DNA of 64,000 bases from the NCBI GenBank assembly GCA_001179505.1, contig CDMY01000305.1, positions 244,787 through 308,786 on the forward strand, in the 5' to 3' direction. Under the pieces are notes generated by a model, which was not told where the DNA came from, made no database searches, and saw only the letters and a list, made by a program, of their open reading frames with translations. A program made the translations under genes and the position numbers. Shown here one piece after another: positions 43,801 through 54,601 of the stretch. Numbering within the stretch: the first letter of the stretch is position 1; every line of letters begins with the position of its first letter. The DNA comes from Vitrella brassicaformis. Its lineage: Eukaryota > Sar > Vitrellaceae.

Positions 43801-46335
43801 CACACAGACAGACGGAGAGAGAGAGGGAAAGGCAGTGTGGTGGGTATCCACTCACTCCACCCATTCATTTCACTTACTCACCTGTGCACGATGGTGAGTC
43901 GGTCTTTCCTCTTGGATGTCACCACATCAACTGAGCCACACCACACCACACACCACCACACCCACACACCCAGACATACATCAATCACCAGACACACCCC
44001 TCCCTCCCTCCCTCCCTCCCCTGATACCACACGCACCAGAGTTCATGTGCCACTGGACACACGTGAGGGCGGCCTTCTCCATAGGGTCGCCCACCAGCTG
44101 CTCCTCCACAGTCGCCAGGCTCGTGCACCCAGCCATCACTGCAGTCGTCATGAACGGCAGACACTGCTCCAGCGGACCCTGGTGGTCATTCTCATCCTCC
44201 CCCTTGCCCCCTTGCCCTTGCCCTGATGCTGCTGACGGGGCCTTGGTCGATGCCGTCGAAGTCGACCTGGTGGTGGGGCGGGCGCGAGATGGGGGCAGTG
44301 GGGGAGGGCGGGCCGATCTGACTGCAGGAGGAGACACACACACAAATGGAAGCGTGGATATGGTTAGTTCCTGTCTTACCAGTTTCGTCATGTCCGGCCC
44401 CGGCCCTGTCCATGAGCTGCCCGTCGGACGCACGCCGCCTCCTCCTCACGCCATTGGTCGTCGCAGCGCTCTCTTCGCCATCGTCGCGGTCGTCGTCCTC
44501 ACCGCCACCACCCTCTCTCCCTGTCGGTGCTGTCGGCTTCTGGGTGCTGGCGGAGGTCTTGTTGGATGTCTGGGGTGGTTTGTCGGGTGGATGTGGTTTG
44601 AATTTGGGGTTGGACAGGCCGTAGACGCCGTCGACGTGCATCTTGTCTGACGTCAGAGTGCCCGTCTTGTCGAACGCACAGACGTCCACCTTGCCTGCGG
44701 ACACACACACACACCACAACAGAGAGAGGTCCCTTACTGGGTGAGTGTGTGTGTGTTGGATGGCCCGCTGACCAGCGAATGGGACTCTGAATGGCTCTGT
44801 GCAGTAGATTTGTCGCTGCACGAAGGCCACGAGGGAGAGCGTCACGGCCAGCGAGAGGGTGATCTGACACACATGACACACGACACAACACACCATTCAT
44901 TCATCGGTGCACACGCAACGCGCTGGTGTCTCTGCACATACGTGCCCAGCTCACTCACTCCCTCACCGGGAATTCTGGCGGCACGACAGAGGTGATGATG
45001 TGCGAACAGGACAAAAAGAGCTTGAACCTTCACACACACCACACACCACACACAGGACCATACACACAAGAGCCTCCACCCATTGATGGGATGGATGTGT
45101 CCCTGTGTGTGTGTGTGTGTGTGTGTGGTGCTCACCTGCCCCTGTCTCCCTCCTCCAGCCCCTTGACGAGCACATAGCCGGCCGCCGCCACGGCACACAC
45201 GAGCAAAATCAGCAGGAACATGATCGCCTCCAAACTCGCTAGCGTCACACGCTCGGACGAAAACAGTATCGTCCGAACCAACTTGCTGCCATCCAGACAC
45301 ACACACACACACAGATGGATGGTGTGGTGGGTGATGGCGTTGGTGTTGGTGTGGGTGTGTGGTGCCGATGGTTGACGGACGGACCCTTGTGTGGTGTTGA
45401 ATCCTGTGCGGAGGACGTACGCCAGACAGGCGCCCCGGGGCATCTTCTTGCAGTAGGGCTCAGAACCCTGATGATATGGATGGATGGTGTTGTGTTGCGT
45501 TGTGTTGTGTTGTGTGTGCGTACCTTCTCTTCGTTCTTGTGCATGACGACCTTGGTGCCTGTCCGACAGCGAAACGAACGAGCCGTGCTGACCGATCGAA
45601 CGCTGCTGTGTGTGTGTATACCGACCAGAGAAGAGCACAAACTGCTTGTGCCGGTGCTTGACGTCCAGCCGCTCCGACACCTACCGACAAGCAGAGCAGA
45701 TGGACGAGGGGAGCGACTCGCCTTACGTGGCGAGTGCATGCCGGCGTGTGTACGGTACGCACCTGGTCGTCCTGGTCGTCAGGCTTCTCGATGGCGACCT
45801 TCATCTGCGGCACCGACTCGCCCGTCAGCATGGCCTCGTTCATCACAACAGTGCCTACACACACACACACACACACACATCCACACCAAGGGCGTGTGTG
45901 CGTGCGTCCTCAGCCAGCGAGCGGCGAGCTTGCCTTGCAGCAGGAGGGCGTCGCACGGACAGGTCGATGCATCGGGGTCCGACGAGCGACTGATGGCTAT
46001 GATGTCGCCTGTGTGGGTCAATCAATGAATGCACACACACACACACACACACACAACACACAGCCCGACAAGCATGCACACGGGCCACCGGGGTCATTGT
46101 GCTGCTCGATCGCTCATCGACCCACCGGGCAGGAGATCGTCCGACTTGACCTTGACCCACTCGCCCTCTGCACACACACACACCCGCACGTTGTCTGGCT
46201 GCCGTATCCTTCTGTGCGTCCGTACGTCTGTATGCGTTGACATTGATCGACTTGAGCCGCATGCTCTTGAGCTCCTCCAAGTCCTTCCGACGCTGCACAC
46301 ACACACACCCACACACATGATAGGCGTGGTGCTCG

Positions 46336-46368
<33 letters not shown>

Positions 46369-48303
46369 GTGTGTGTGTGTGGGCGTACCCTATTGACGAG
46401 CTGCGCTTCCAGGAAGATGAGCATGACCAATGTCATCAGACTGTAGTACCTGAGAAGATGACCGACGGATGAGATGAAAGGAGTGACACAGACAGACAGA
46501 CAGACACAGAGACGTCCACACACACTCTCCCTCTCNNNNNNNNNNNNNNNNNNNNNNNNNNNNNNNNNNNNNNNNNNNNNNNNNNNNNNNNNNNNNNNNN
46601 NNNNNNNNNNNNNNNNNNNNNNNNNNNNNNNNNNNNNNNNNNNNNNNNNNNNNNNNNNNNNNNNNNNNNNNNNNNNNNNNNNNNNNNNNNNNNNNNNNNN
46701 NNNNNNNNNNNNNNNNNNNNNNNNNNNNNNNNNNNNNNNNNNNNNNNNNNNNNNNNNNNNNNNNNNNNNNNNNNNNNNNNNNNNNNNNNNNNNNNNNNNN
46801 NNNNNNNNNNNNNNNNNNNNNNNNNNNNNNNNNNNCCCCCCTCCCTCCCTCCCTCCCTGACTGTACTGTCTGACCAGTATTCGTCCAGGAGCCACAGGAC
46901 GACACAGACGAACTGGAAGACAAAGAAGGGCGCCACAATGTGCTCCTTGAACAGCTCCCAAAACTCGGGGATCGGGATGTCGTAGCTTGTGGCCACACAC
47001 ACACGTACACATGAAGAAGAACATACAGACGATACAAACATGTGCCTACGAATGCACGTGTGTGTATGAGGGTGCCCGTGTACTTGTTGATGCCGTATTT
47101 CCTCTGCAGCGGCTCCAGGCTGCCCGACAGCCCACTCGTCGTGAAGTAAGACTGATCCCCCCAACACACACACATCACACAGATGCAGTAGCCCATGCAT
47201 GGCGTCTGTCGGTCGGCGTACGGTATGTCGGCACCCACCCATACCTACATACCGGTATGGCCATGTTGACAGGGAAGGCGATGGAGTGGAACTCGTGTGC
47301 GTCGGGGGTGTAGAACAGGCGCTTCTTCTGATACAAGATCGACACGCCATCCTGATGAAAGGATGCACACACACAGACAGACAGGCCGAGTACACACGCT
47401 ACGCCGCGGCTGTGCCAGGCGGCTTGTGTGTTGTGTGATGTGTACGTGTGAGTCTTCGATGGGGCAGAGCAGTGTCTTGTACATGGGCTTCGACGGACAC
47501 ACCTTGACGTGCGTCGCAGACTCAATGCGCCGCACCTGCACCGCACACACACACGCGCACCAACAGAATGATCCAGAGAGCGAGAGGAGTGCTCGTGGCG
47601 CATTCTCTCTCTGCTGCGGTTGTGTTGTGCTGGGCTCGTTCACCTTTCTGAATGCGATGAGGGCGTTGGCGTGGACCGACCAGTGTGTGGAGAGGTGGGT
47701 GAGGGCATGCAGCAGTATGGCCACCAGTAGGCAGATCTCCTGCACTATCGTCTGGCTCAAATCGCCGACCCCGCCACCGCTCTCCCTCCCGCTCTCAGTG
47801 GCATTCTGCCCACCACCAGCTGCCGCCGCTGAAGTGTCATTGCTCTCTCGTCCGAGTAATCTTCCTCCTTCTTGTTGTGGCATTTTCTCCGTTGCGGCTG
47901 CTGCTGCGTCTGCCGTGAGTGGCTGCTCGTCTGTGAGGTTGGCTGTGGTGGCATTGGCGAGGGTGTCAGCGGCAGCTGTAGAAGAGACCACCACAGGCGA
48001 TGGCGGCAGCCTCTCGAGTGAATATAGCTACGCAATGACACACACAGACGACAGACAACAGACGCATCGAGCTGCATGGAGGCCCTCTGTGTGTCAAGCT
48101 TGACGTATGTATCTTGGCGTGTTGTCTACCAGCCATGCGCCGAGGCAGGCGTAGAGGAATATGAATGGCCACACGTCGAGCCGCCTCAGCGGGCTGCGGA
48201 TCTTGCGGTACAAGACAAATCGCTTCGGACTCTTCTTCTTGCCGCCCTCCGTCATGACGACTGACGCGGAGCGCTGCACTCCCGAGTCCTCTGACTCACT
48301 CAC
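40853..48303 (-). CDS. P5A-type P-type ATPase (Spf1 / ATP13A1-like)
   Basis: Many short minus-strand exons. The N-terminus ([20 protein letters not shown], then [15 protein letters not shown]) is typical of ATP13A1/Spf1, as is the juxtamembrane [10 protein letters not shown], the P5A form of the PPxxP signature. P-type hallmarks follow: [31 protein letters not shown] (phosphorylated Asp), and [21 protein letters not shown] (hinge). Four or more helices complete the C-terminus, ending [11 protein letters not shown] at 40853. P5A ATPases sit in the ER and dislocate misinserted transmembrane helices. An acidic, Ser/Thr-rich insertion near 44.2-44.6 kb enlarges the cytosolic domain. A 300-N gap (46536-46835) interrupts the gene, and one or more exons may be hidden there. 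The start is either 48303 or the internal Met at 48255. Confidence 0.9.
46536..46835. other. Assembly gap (300 N)
   Basis: Exactly 300 N between a CTCTCC-rich left flank and a (CCCT)n right flank, inside the P5A ATPase. A microsatellite probably stopped the assembly. ORFs through it are artefacts. Confidence 0.95.
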
Positions 48304-48408
48304 GCAAAATCAGAGATGCCCCGATGAGACGGCATCCATCTCAACAGATCAGGGGAAGGCCCCTCAACACGCGGGAGATTCGTGAGGCCAAAGGGAGGTC
48401 CCCAAGCT

Positions 48409-48426
48409 AAGCTCGCAGGCGAGCTT
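48409..48426. promoter_or_regulatory. Perfect inverted AAGCTCGC-AG-GCGAGCTT element
   Basis: An 8-bp perfect inverted repeat with a 2-bp spacer lies 19 nt upstream of the ATG at 48445 and ~105-155 nt from the divergent ATPase start. It is the strongest copy of the recurring element. Whether it acts as a DNA site or an RNA hairpin in the 5' UTR is unknown. Confidence 0.5.
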
Positions 48427-48444
48427 TCAAGATGCCAACAGGCG

Positions 48445-49874
48445 ATGGATGTTGAGGAGCTCTTTCGTTCGCGCAGCCTCTCCGGGCGCCGTCTGGGGCG
48501 CATCCTCCGCTACATCAGCGAGCGGCCTCACCTGGCAGACACAGCCCGACTGACTCACCTGCTGCAATCCTGGACTTCTGCAATCAACACAGAAGGTGCC
48601 GCTGCGGCAGCAACAACATTCTGCACCGACGATGCTGCTCAGCTCTTCGGCTGCCTGCCATCGCTAATGGAGCTGGAATCGGACGAGCTATGCGTTCGGC
48701 TGGCCAACCTGAGGACACAACTGTCGGCTGCTCGTCACTACTCGCTGCACCGCCTTCTGCGAGAGGTGCCGTCTGCGATGGGTCTGAGTGGCAACACGTC
48801 GGCGTGGCGGCTGTACGGGCATGTCGTGCAGCACAGAATGGCGCCCTTGATGCAGGAGCTGCTGGACCATCCTGTCTATAAGAGCGACCCTCATGGCGCC
48901 AAGGAGAGGGCCATCCGCCTCATGCACAAGATGAAGCAGGCCTCGCAACGGAAAGAGGTGCCAAACGAACGGAGGCCCTCAGACGGAGGGACCTTTTCCC
49001 ACCACGTATGTGTGTGTGTGTGTGCAGGACTTCGCCGATCTGTCGACCCTTTATGGCTACACGGCCCTCAAGTTCACTGAGAGGAGCCTCCTGGTGTTTC
49101 AGACCCTCCGCACGGCCCTCTCCCTCTCTCTGCCCATGCCCCTCCCACCGCCCGCCTCTTCTGATCATCCGGCTGGTGACAACCATGCCGCGCCTGTACT
49201 CCTGGTGGTGTCGATCGGCGGCGGGCCAGGGAATGACGTGTACGGCTTCATTCTCTTCTGGGAGCTAATGATCGGCCAACCGCCACCGTCTTCCAATGGC
49301 TGTGTGTCACTGTACGTGTTCGATCTGGTGGAGGAGTGGCGGGCGATTGTTGACCGTGTGGCTGAAGTGAGCGGCTGGCAGATTCTCTTCGGCTTGTGTG
49401 ACGTGTGTGAGGCGTTGCTTGGGGGGACTGAAGAGCCGTGTGTGAATAGGGAGCTGAGGGAGGTGTGCGAATCGGCGACGGGGCCGTCCCTCTTCCTCTT
49501 CAGGTGCACCTCGTCTGTGCCACCAGGCAATCGCACCACACCACATGCCTGGCTGGCTGATGCGTGCTGTGTGTGTGTGTATGTGTGTTTGTATGTGTGT
49601 CAGTTTCGTGTTGTTCGAGAGCCAGTCGTGGCGCACCTTCCTGTCGCAGCTGTGGGACACTGCACCGGGCGGCTCGCTCTTCTACTTTGCCGACGGGTCA
49701 CAGCAGGAGATGAGGAAGATCGTGGAGGTACGCGCGCTCGCCCGTGCGCACTGACACACAGGCCCCGACACGTTGGTCTCTCTGTCTGTATGTGTCTGTC
49801 AGGCGTTTCCTGAGTGCGTCGAGGGTGAGTCCATGTGGCGGGTCCACCAGGCCCTGCTCGTTGTGAAGAGATGA
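48445..49874 (+). CDS. SAM-methyltransferase-like protein (tentative)
   Basis: Exons 48445-48957, 49028-49503, 49604-49727 and 49803-49874 close in phase to 394 aa. The N-terminal half is helical (MDVEELFRSRSLSGRRLGRI). It is followed by DLSTLYGYTALKFTERSLLV and then LLVVSIGGGPGNDVYGFIL, a glycine-rich motif I as in Rossmann methyltransferases. VSLYVFDLVEEWRAIVDRV gives an acidic residue at the usual SAM-ribose position. The C-terminal strands are SLFLFRSFVLFES and SLFYFADGS, ending HQALLVVKR. The substrate cannot be told. An alternative splice of the last intron would run on to 50119 (MPSVNKLHAAS...), but it needs a weak acceptor. The start is placed at 48445 because no earlier in-frame ATG exists. 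Confidence 0.6.
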
Positions 49875-50215
49875 TTGCTGAGCCGCGCAATCGGCAGCCA
49901 GGCAGACTGGCAGTCGTGTGTCGTGGGTGGTTTCTGTGGCAGGGGACTGTGCATAGGATGCCTTCTGTGAACAAACTGCATGCGGCCAGCAGTGTCCAAC
50001 CCTACACACGCTCCATCTCGGTGTCCAAAAACCATGCCAAACACAGGGGAGCGACTCCCACCGTAAACACAACTTTCCTCGAGTGCCTGATTTTCCTTTT
50101 GGGCCCTTCGAGGGCGTGATATATGCCCCTCCTTGACCATGTATGCAGCCTGAGGGACACGGGAGACCTCCCCGCCCACCCCCGGCCGCCAGGAGGCCTC
50201 AGCACCCTAACATAG

Positions 50216-51849
50216 ATGCTACGCCCTTCTCCGTGCTCCATCTACCCTCACTGCAGTGCCCATACGGTCAGGCATGTCAACGTGGCGCCGGTGGCCGAGG
50301 CGCTGCCCACTAAGTTCCGCGAGGGCGTCACTTTGGGCGCGGGAACGTACGGCACGGTGCGCATCGCAACGGAGCTCAGCACCGGCAAGAAGGTCGCTTT
50401 GAAGACCATACAGCTCGAAGACGATGAGGGCAAGCAAAACGGGGTGCGCTGGGAGGGATATCTGTCCATCTGTGCGTTGCATGCATCGCATCTGTGGCTG
50501 TGTGGCTGTGTGGATGTGTGTGTGCCCTGACCTGCAGGTGACGAACACGGCGATTCGCGAGTTGATATTGCTGCGGGCGCTGCGTCATCCGAATATCGTG
50601 CGTTGCACTGAGTTGGAGGCCGACGCCAAGGAGCTGCGGATGGTGCTCGAGTACTGCAACAGGGGGGACCTGCGGAGGGAGATCAAGAAGCCCGGCAACC
50701 TCACCATCACAGCCATCAAGAAATACGCAAGGCAGGTCCTCTCGGCACTGGCATACATGTACGCAGCGCATGAAGGGCGCACGGGATGGGCGGGGGGCTG
50801 GGTGGGCGGATGGGGAGAGAGATGGCGGATGGTGGATGGATGGATGTGTGGATGTGTGTGTCATGTGTGTCAGGCACATGAACTACATCGTTCACCGTGA
50901 TCTGAAGCCACAGAACCTACTCCTCGACTCCAGCGGGGACCTCAAGGCAACAACACAACACAGACAGGACACATCACATCGCATCAGCCACACACTTTAC
51001 TTACTTTCCTTTGCCCATTCATTCTGCCTCTGTCTGTTGTCTTTCGTTTCTTTGTTTGGCTGCCCTGCAGGTAGGTGATTTCGGGTTAGCGCGTTGCCAC
51101 GTGTCGCCGAGCCACCCCGGCACACACGACGTGGTGTCGCTCTGGTACCGTGCGCCCGAGCTGCTGCTCAGGGGCGCGCCGTCATTCGCTATCGACGTCT
51201 GGGCGGTGGGGTGTGTGGTGGCCGAGATGTGCGTCAAACAACCCATATTCCCAGGCGACTCTGAGATACACACGTGAGGAGTGCATGGAATGGGTGGATG
51301 GATGGGTGGGGGGAGGGGGAAAGAGTCACGTGTGCGTGCGTGCGTGTGTGTGTGTGTGCGTGTGCAGGTTGTATAAGATCTTCGAGCTCTTGGGCACCCC
51401 GACCAACGCCACATGGCCGGGCGTCGAGAGTTTCAACGAATATAAGGTAAACGGTCAGTCGGCACCTTCACACCCCCTCTTAAATCAACACACATACATG
51501 GATGGATGGATGGATGGATGTCTCTCTCTGTGTTGTTAGGATGAGTTTCCCCAGTGGCGGCGTCCCGACGTGCGTGCGCACCTGCGGAACGGACTGTTCG
51601 CCGACACGCCACTCAAACACGACTCGCAGGGGGTCGACCTAATCGTTAGGTACACCTGTGTGTGTATGTGTGTGGGCGAATGGGGCGGCACACGCACCTG
51701 TACACCTTTCTGTCTGTGTGGTGCGGATGGTCAGGTTGCTGACGTTGTGTCCGGAGCATCGCATCACGGCCATCGAGGCCCTCTCGCACCCCTGGCTCAA
51801 AGACGACTCCAACCCGACGCCGCTCACTACCACCCTCAAGAAGAAATGA
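50216..51849 (+). CDS. CDK-like Ser/Thr protein kinase (CMGC group)
   Basis: About seven exons (first 50216-50443, second from 50538). The N-lobe has GAGTYGTVRIA (Gly loop), VALKTI (ATP-binding Lys) and NTAIRE, the equivalent of the CDK PSTAIRE helix. The C-lobe has YIVHRDLKPQNLLLDSSG (catalytic loop), DFGLAR, an activation segment THDVVSLWYRAPELLL, and DVWAVGCVVAEM. The CDK-type LYKIFELLGTPTNATWPGV follows, then the final LTLCPEHRITAIEALSHPWL. The CDK phospho-Thr region (THDVV) is present but the inhibitory TY is part of GTYGTV, as in CDK1/2. Whether a cyclin binds is unknown. Length and motifs fit a complete kinase with no extension except ~30 N-terminal residues. Introns split the HRD and DFG exons, a common alveolate arrangement. 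Confidence 0.88.
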
Positions 51850-53147
51850 CGGTGGGGTGGGGTGGATGGATGGAACCTACCGACACATACACCTGACACA
51901 CACACACACACACACACACAAGACACACACACCACACGCCTTACCATAGACCGAAATTCGGCTGGCAGTCCACCTGTCGGGATGGATGGAATGCAGGGCT
52001 GGTCTGTGCTAATGGCGTGTGTGTCCATCCATGTTGGTCCGTAGCGTTTTGTTCCTTTTGGCATTTTGATGATGATGGCTGGTGCTTTCCAAGGCAGGCA
52101 GGCAGGCAGGCTGGCAGACGGGCGGGCAGACGGGCTCAGGGGGAGGGATATATCAAGGCAACGATCGTCAGATGGCATATCTATCCAAGCAAAGCCTGGC
52201 TGCTGCCCCTGCCTGTCTGCACAGACAGAGGAAACAGTTCCATCCTTTCTTTTGTTTATGATCCGTGTCTCGGCCTGTGGTGTGTCTGCCTGCCCGCCTG
52301 ACCGTCCGTCCCGTCCGTCTGTCTCTCCGTCTGGCTGGGTGTCGCCGTCTTCTTATCACGTACTTGTCTGTCGCTGCTTACTGCTCCTAGGTGCGTGTAG
52401 TGGTGGTGGTGTCCTGCCGTTGCTCTTGCCCTTGCTGTGCGTGTGCGTGCTGTGTGTGAGAGTGTGTGTGTGTGTGTGTGAGTATGGTGTTTGTCACGCC
52501 TCACTGGATGGATGGATGGTGGATGCGTTCAATGAATGCGTTGACACGGCATATATATTTGTGACCCACTCACTGCCTCACGACTTGCTGACTGACTCGC
52601 TGACTCCCTCACTCACTCACTGCAGTCGATGCATTGCAATTCGGTTACAGACCTACCGATGCAGCAGCTGCAGACACACACACATGATCCACACACATGA
52701 TCCAGACAGAGAGAGGGGGAGACAGAGAGATAAGGAGAGATAAGGAGGAAGGAGACCGGCGAGCCACAGCCAGCCAGCCAATCAGACAAGGCAAGCATGC
52801 TCGGCAACCGGTATAGACCATTAGGGGCGGGCGGGACAGAGAGGAGAGCGTCATGCTATTTGTCAACAACAAGCAAGGCATGGTTGGACGCCATGAGCTA
52901 TGATGATGATGGTGGCTCTGTGCCTGAGTATGCCTGCCTGCCTGGATGCCTGGATGGGTGTGTGTGTGTGGATGTGTGTGGATTGGATTGGATTGGCCAG
53001 CCAGCTTTGGATACCAACTTGGTGATTGGGTGACATACAGACGTTGACGATTGTATGGGGAGACCCGCTGCTGCAAAACCATGTGTTCATTCATCGACGC
53101 GTCCGTCCGTCCATTGCCCATGCCGCCAAACACTAATAGTGAATTCA

Positions 53148-53178
<31 letters not shown>

Positions 53179-53366
53179 CACAGTGAGAGCCACGAAAAAG
53201 GATGAAATAAGGATAATGGAGAGAGAGAGAGCAAGGTAAGGTAGCGTAGCTAGCCCAGCCGAACGACCAAAAAGACGCCGCCGCACCTTTGTGCTCAAAC
53301 ATTTGCCATTCTCCATCCATCCATCATTGAGCAGCAGTGAGCCGATCCAATCCTCCATGTGGCTAC
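51850..53366. other. 1.5-kb intergenic region, repeats only
   Basis: Tail-to-tail region between the kinase and the AIG1-like gene. It contains (AC)n at 51897-51920, GGCAGGCAGGCAG near 52095, (TG)n near 52470, (ATGG)n, (CTGT)n at 53150-53176 and GATTG repeats at ~52980. Several ORFs over 60 codons are built from these repeats and are not believed. No RNA gene was seen. Confidence 0.55.
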
Positions 53367-54372
53367 CTACCCTGCCTTTGCCTTAGCCACGAGAGGCTCC
53401 TGCTCGGCCAGCCTCGCCCCGGCGGCAGGGAGCCGCTCCTGCTGCACCAGCAACACCAGCCACCGGAACAGCTGCGTCAGCATCACCGTACTCAACACAG
53501 TACCTGTCGTCACACAATCACACACACACACACAGAGGGAGAGAGATGGGAAACTCGTAATTGTATGGTGCCCACCCACCCACCCCGACAGACACATACA
53601 TACCAGCAATGAGCAAGATCAGTCCAGCTGCGTAAGGCGTCTTGTGCTCGAGTACAGTCATGATGGGGTAGGGCCAGTGGCCGTTGATGATCCACCGGGA
53701 CAAGAGCGCGACAGAGAGATACCCCCCGATGACCACCACAGCCTGTTTGCTGTGCGCAGAGGCCGACGGCATGTGCACGTGCAGGTCGCGCTTGAGCACA
53801 ACCATGTGCGTCAGGAGCACCGCCGTCACACCCGCATGGCCCCAGTGGTTGTGGAAAGGACGTTCCACCAGATAATCCTCTACACAGACACACACACACA
53901 GACACACAGACAGATAGATTGCCCAAACACATAGAGAAGACGGCATATATCGCTCACCAGGCGCCACTCCCTTGCCGGCCGTGGCCAATTGGATGCCGTA
54001 GAAGAGGCATGTGACGACGGCCTCGATCGTCAGGGTGATGACGAACATGCCGTCACGGGTCTTGCGCAGGGAGGCGGCCCCGAGGGACGCCAGGCACACG
54101 CAGTGGTACAAGAGATGCGCAGTCATTCCCCAGACTGTCAGAAACGTCCAAGGCCCCAGACCGCCATCGAGGATGCCCTTGACGGGCAGGTGAAACCTGT
54201 GGGTCAGACGAGCAAGCAACCATCCATGAGTGAATTTCGTGTCTTATCTCTTATGTCGTCCGCTTTACGTAAGGATCTTGACGAACCACCAGATGTCGAT
54301 GGCGAAGACCACCGAGTCGCACACCACGTTGAGCAACATTCCCAAGGACACGCCTGTCTTCTTGCTTCCCAT
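53367..54372 (-). CDS. AIG1/ADTRP (FAR-17a)-like membrane protein
   Basis: Four minus-strand exons. Exon 1, from ATG 54372, reads MGSKKTGVSLGMLLNVVCDS with a membrane helix after it. The next exons give WTFLTVWGMTAHLLYHCVCL, GMFVITLTIEAVVTCLFYGI, FHNHWGHAGVTAVLLTHMVV, and a final WIINGHWPYPIMTVLEHKT followed by helices. The first part (WTFxTxWGxxxHxxYH), the central HWxxH-like motif and the late GxWPYPxxxVL agree with the AIG1/FAR-17a family. In animals its members AIG1 and ADTRP are multipass membrane hydrolases of fatty-acid esters of hydroxy fatty acids, with catalytic Thr and His. The first exon joins in phase (AC|G). The last exon ends LVAKAKAG at 53367. About six helices and ~230 aa fit the family size. 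Confidence 0.7.
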
Positions 54373-54491
54373 GGCCGGATTTCTGAGCCTTGATTTGACA
54401 AGATTCAATAGATGCGGACCTTCAGTCTTGCGGCACGTACACTCAATGCTTCCAAACGGCAAAGGAATCAAATCGACTCCTCCGTTCTTTT

Positions 54492-54517
54492 GCGAGCTTA
54501 AACCCGATTGCGAGCTT
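54492..54517. promoter_or_regulatory. Two direct GCGAGCTT copies between divergent genes
   Basis: GCGAGCTT at 54492-54499 and at 54510-54517, 18 nt apart start to start. They lie 120-145 nt upstream of the minus ATG (54372) and 85-110 nt upstream of the plus ATG (54602). Confidence 0.4.
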
Positions 54518-54601
54518 GGCTGAAGAGGAGAAAAACCACCACCAGAGATGAGGGATCCAAGACCAACGGTGACAGCTTGACGAGTTTCAGCAGCGTCACT
54601 C

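Noticed and set aside
49943-50119. Extra last exon for the methyltransferase-like gene
   Set aside because: The natural stop at 49872-49874 gives a complete C-terminus (HQALLVVKR); the longer version needs a weak acceptor at 49868 or a phase mismatch.
52066-52743. 225-codon plus-strand ORF in the 1.5-kb intergenic region
   Set aside because: Built from GGCAGGCAGG, (TG)n and (CTCA)n repeats; no domain or intron support.
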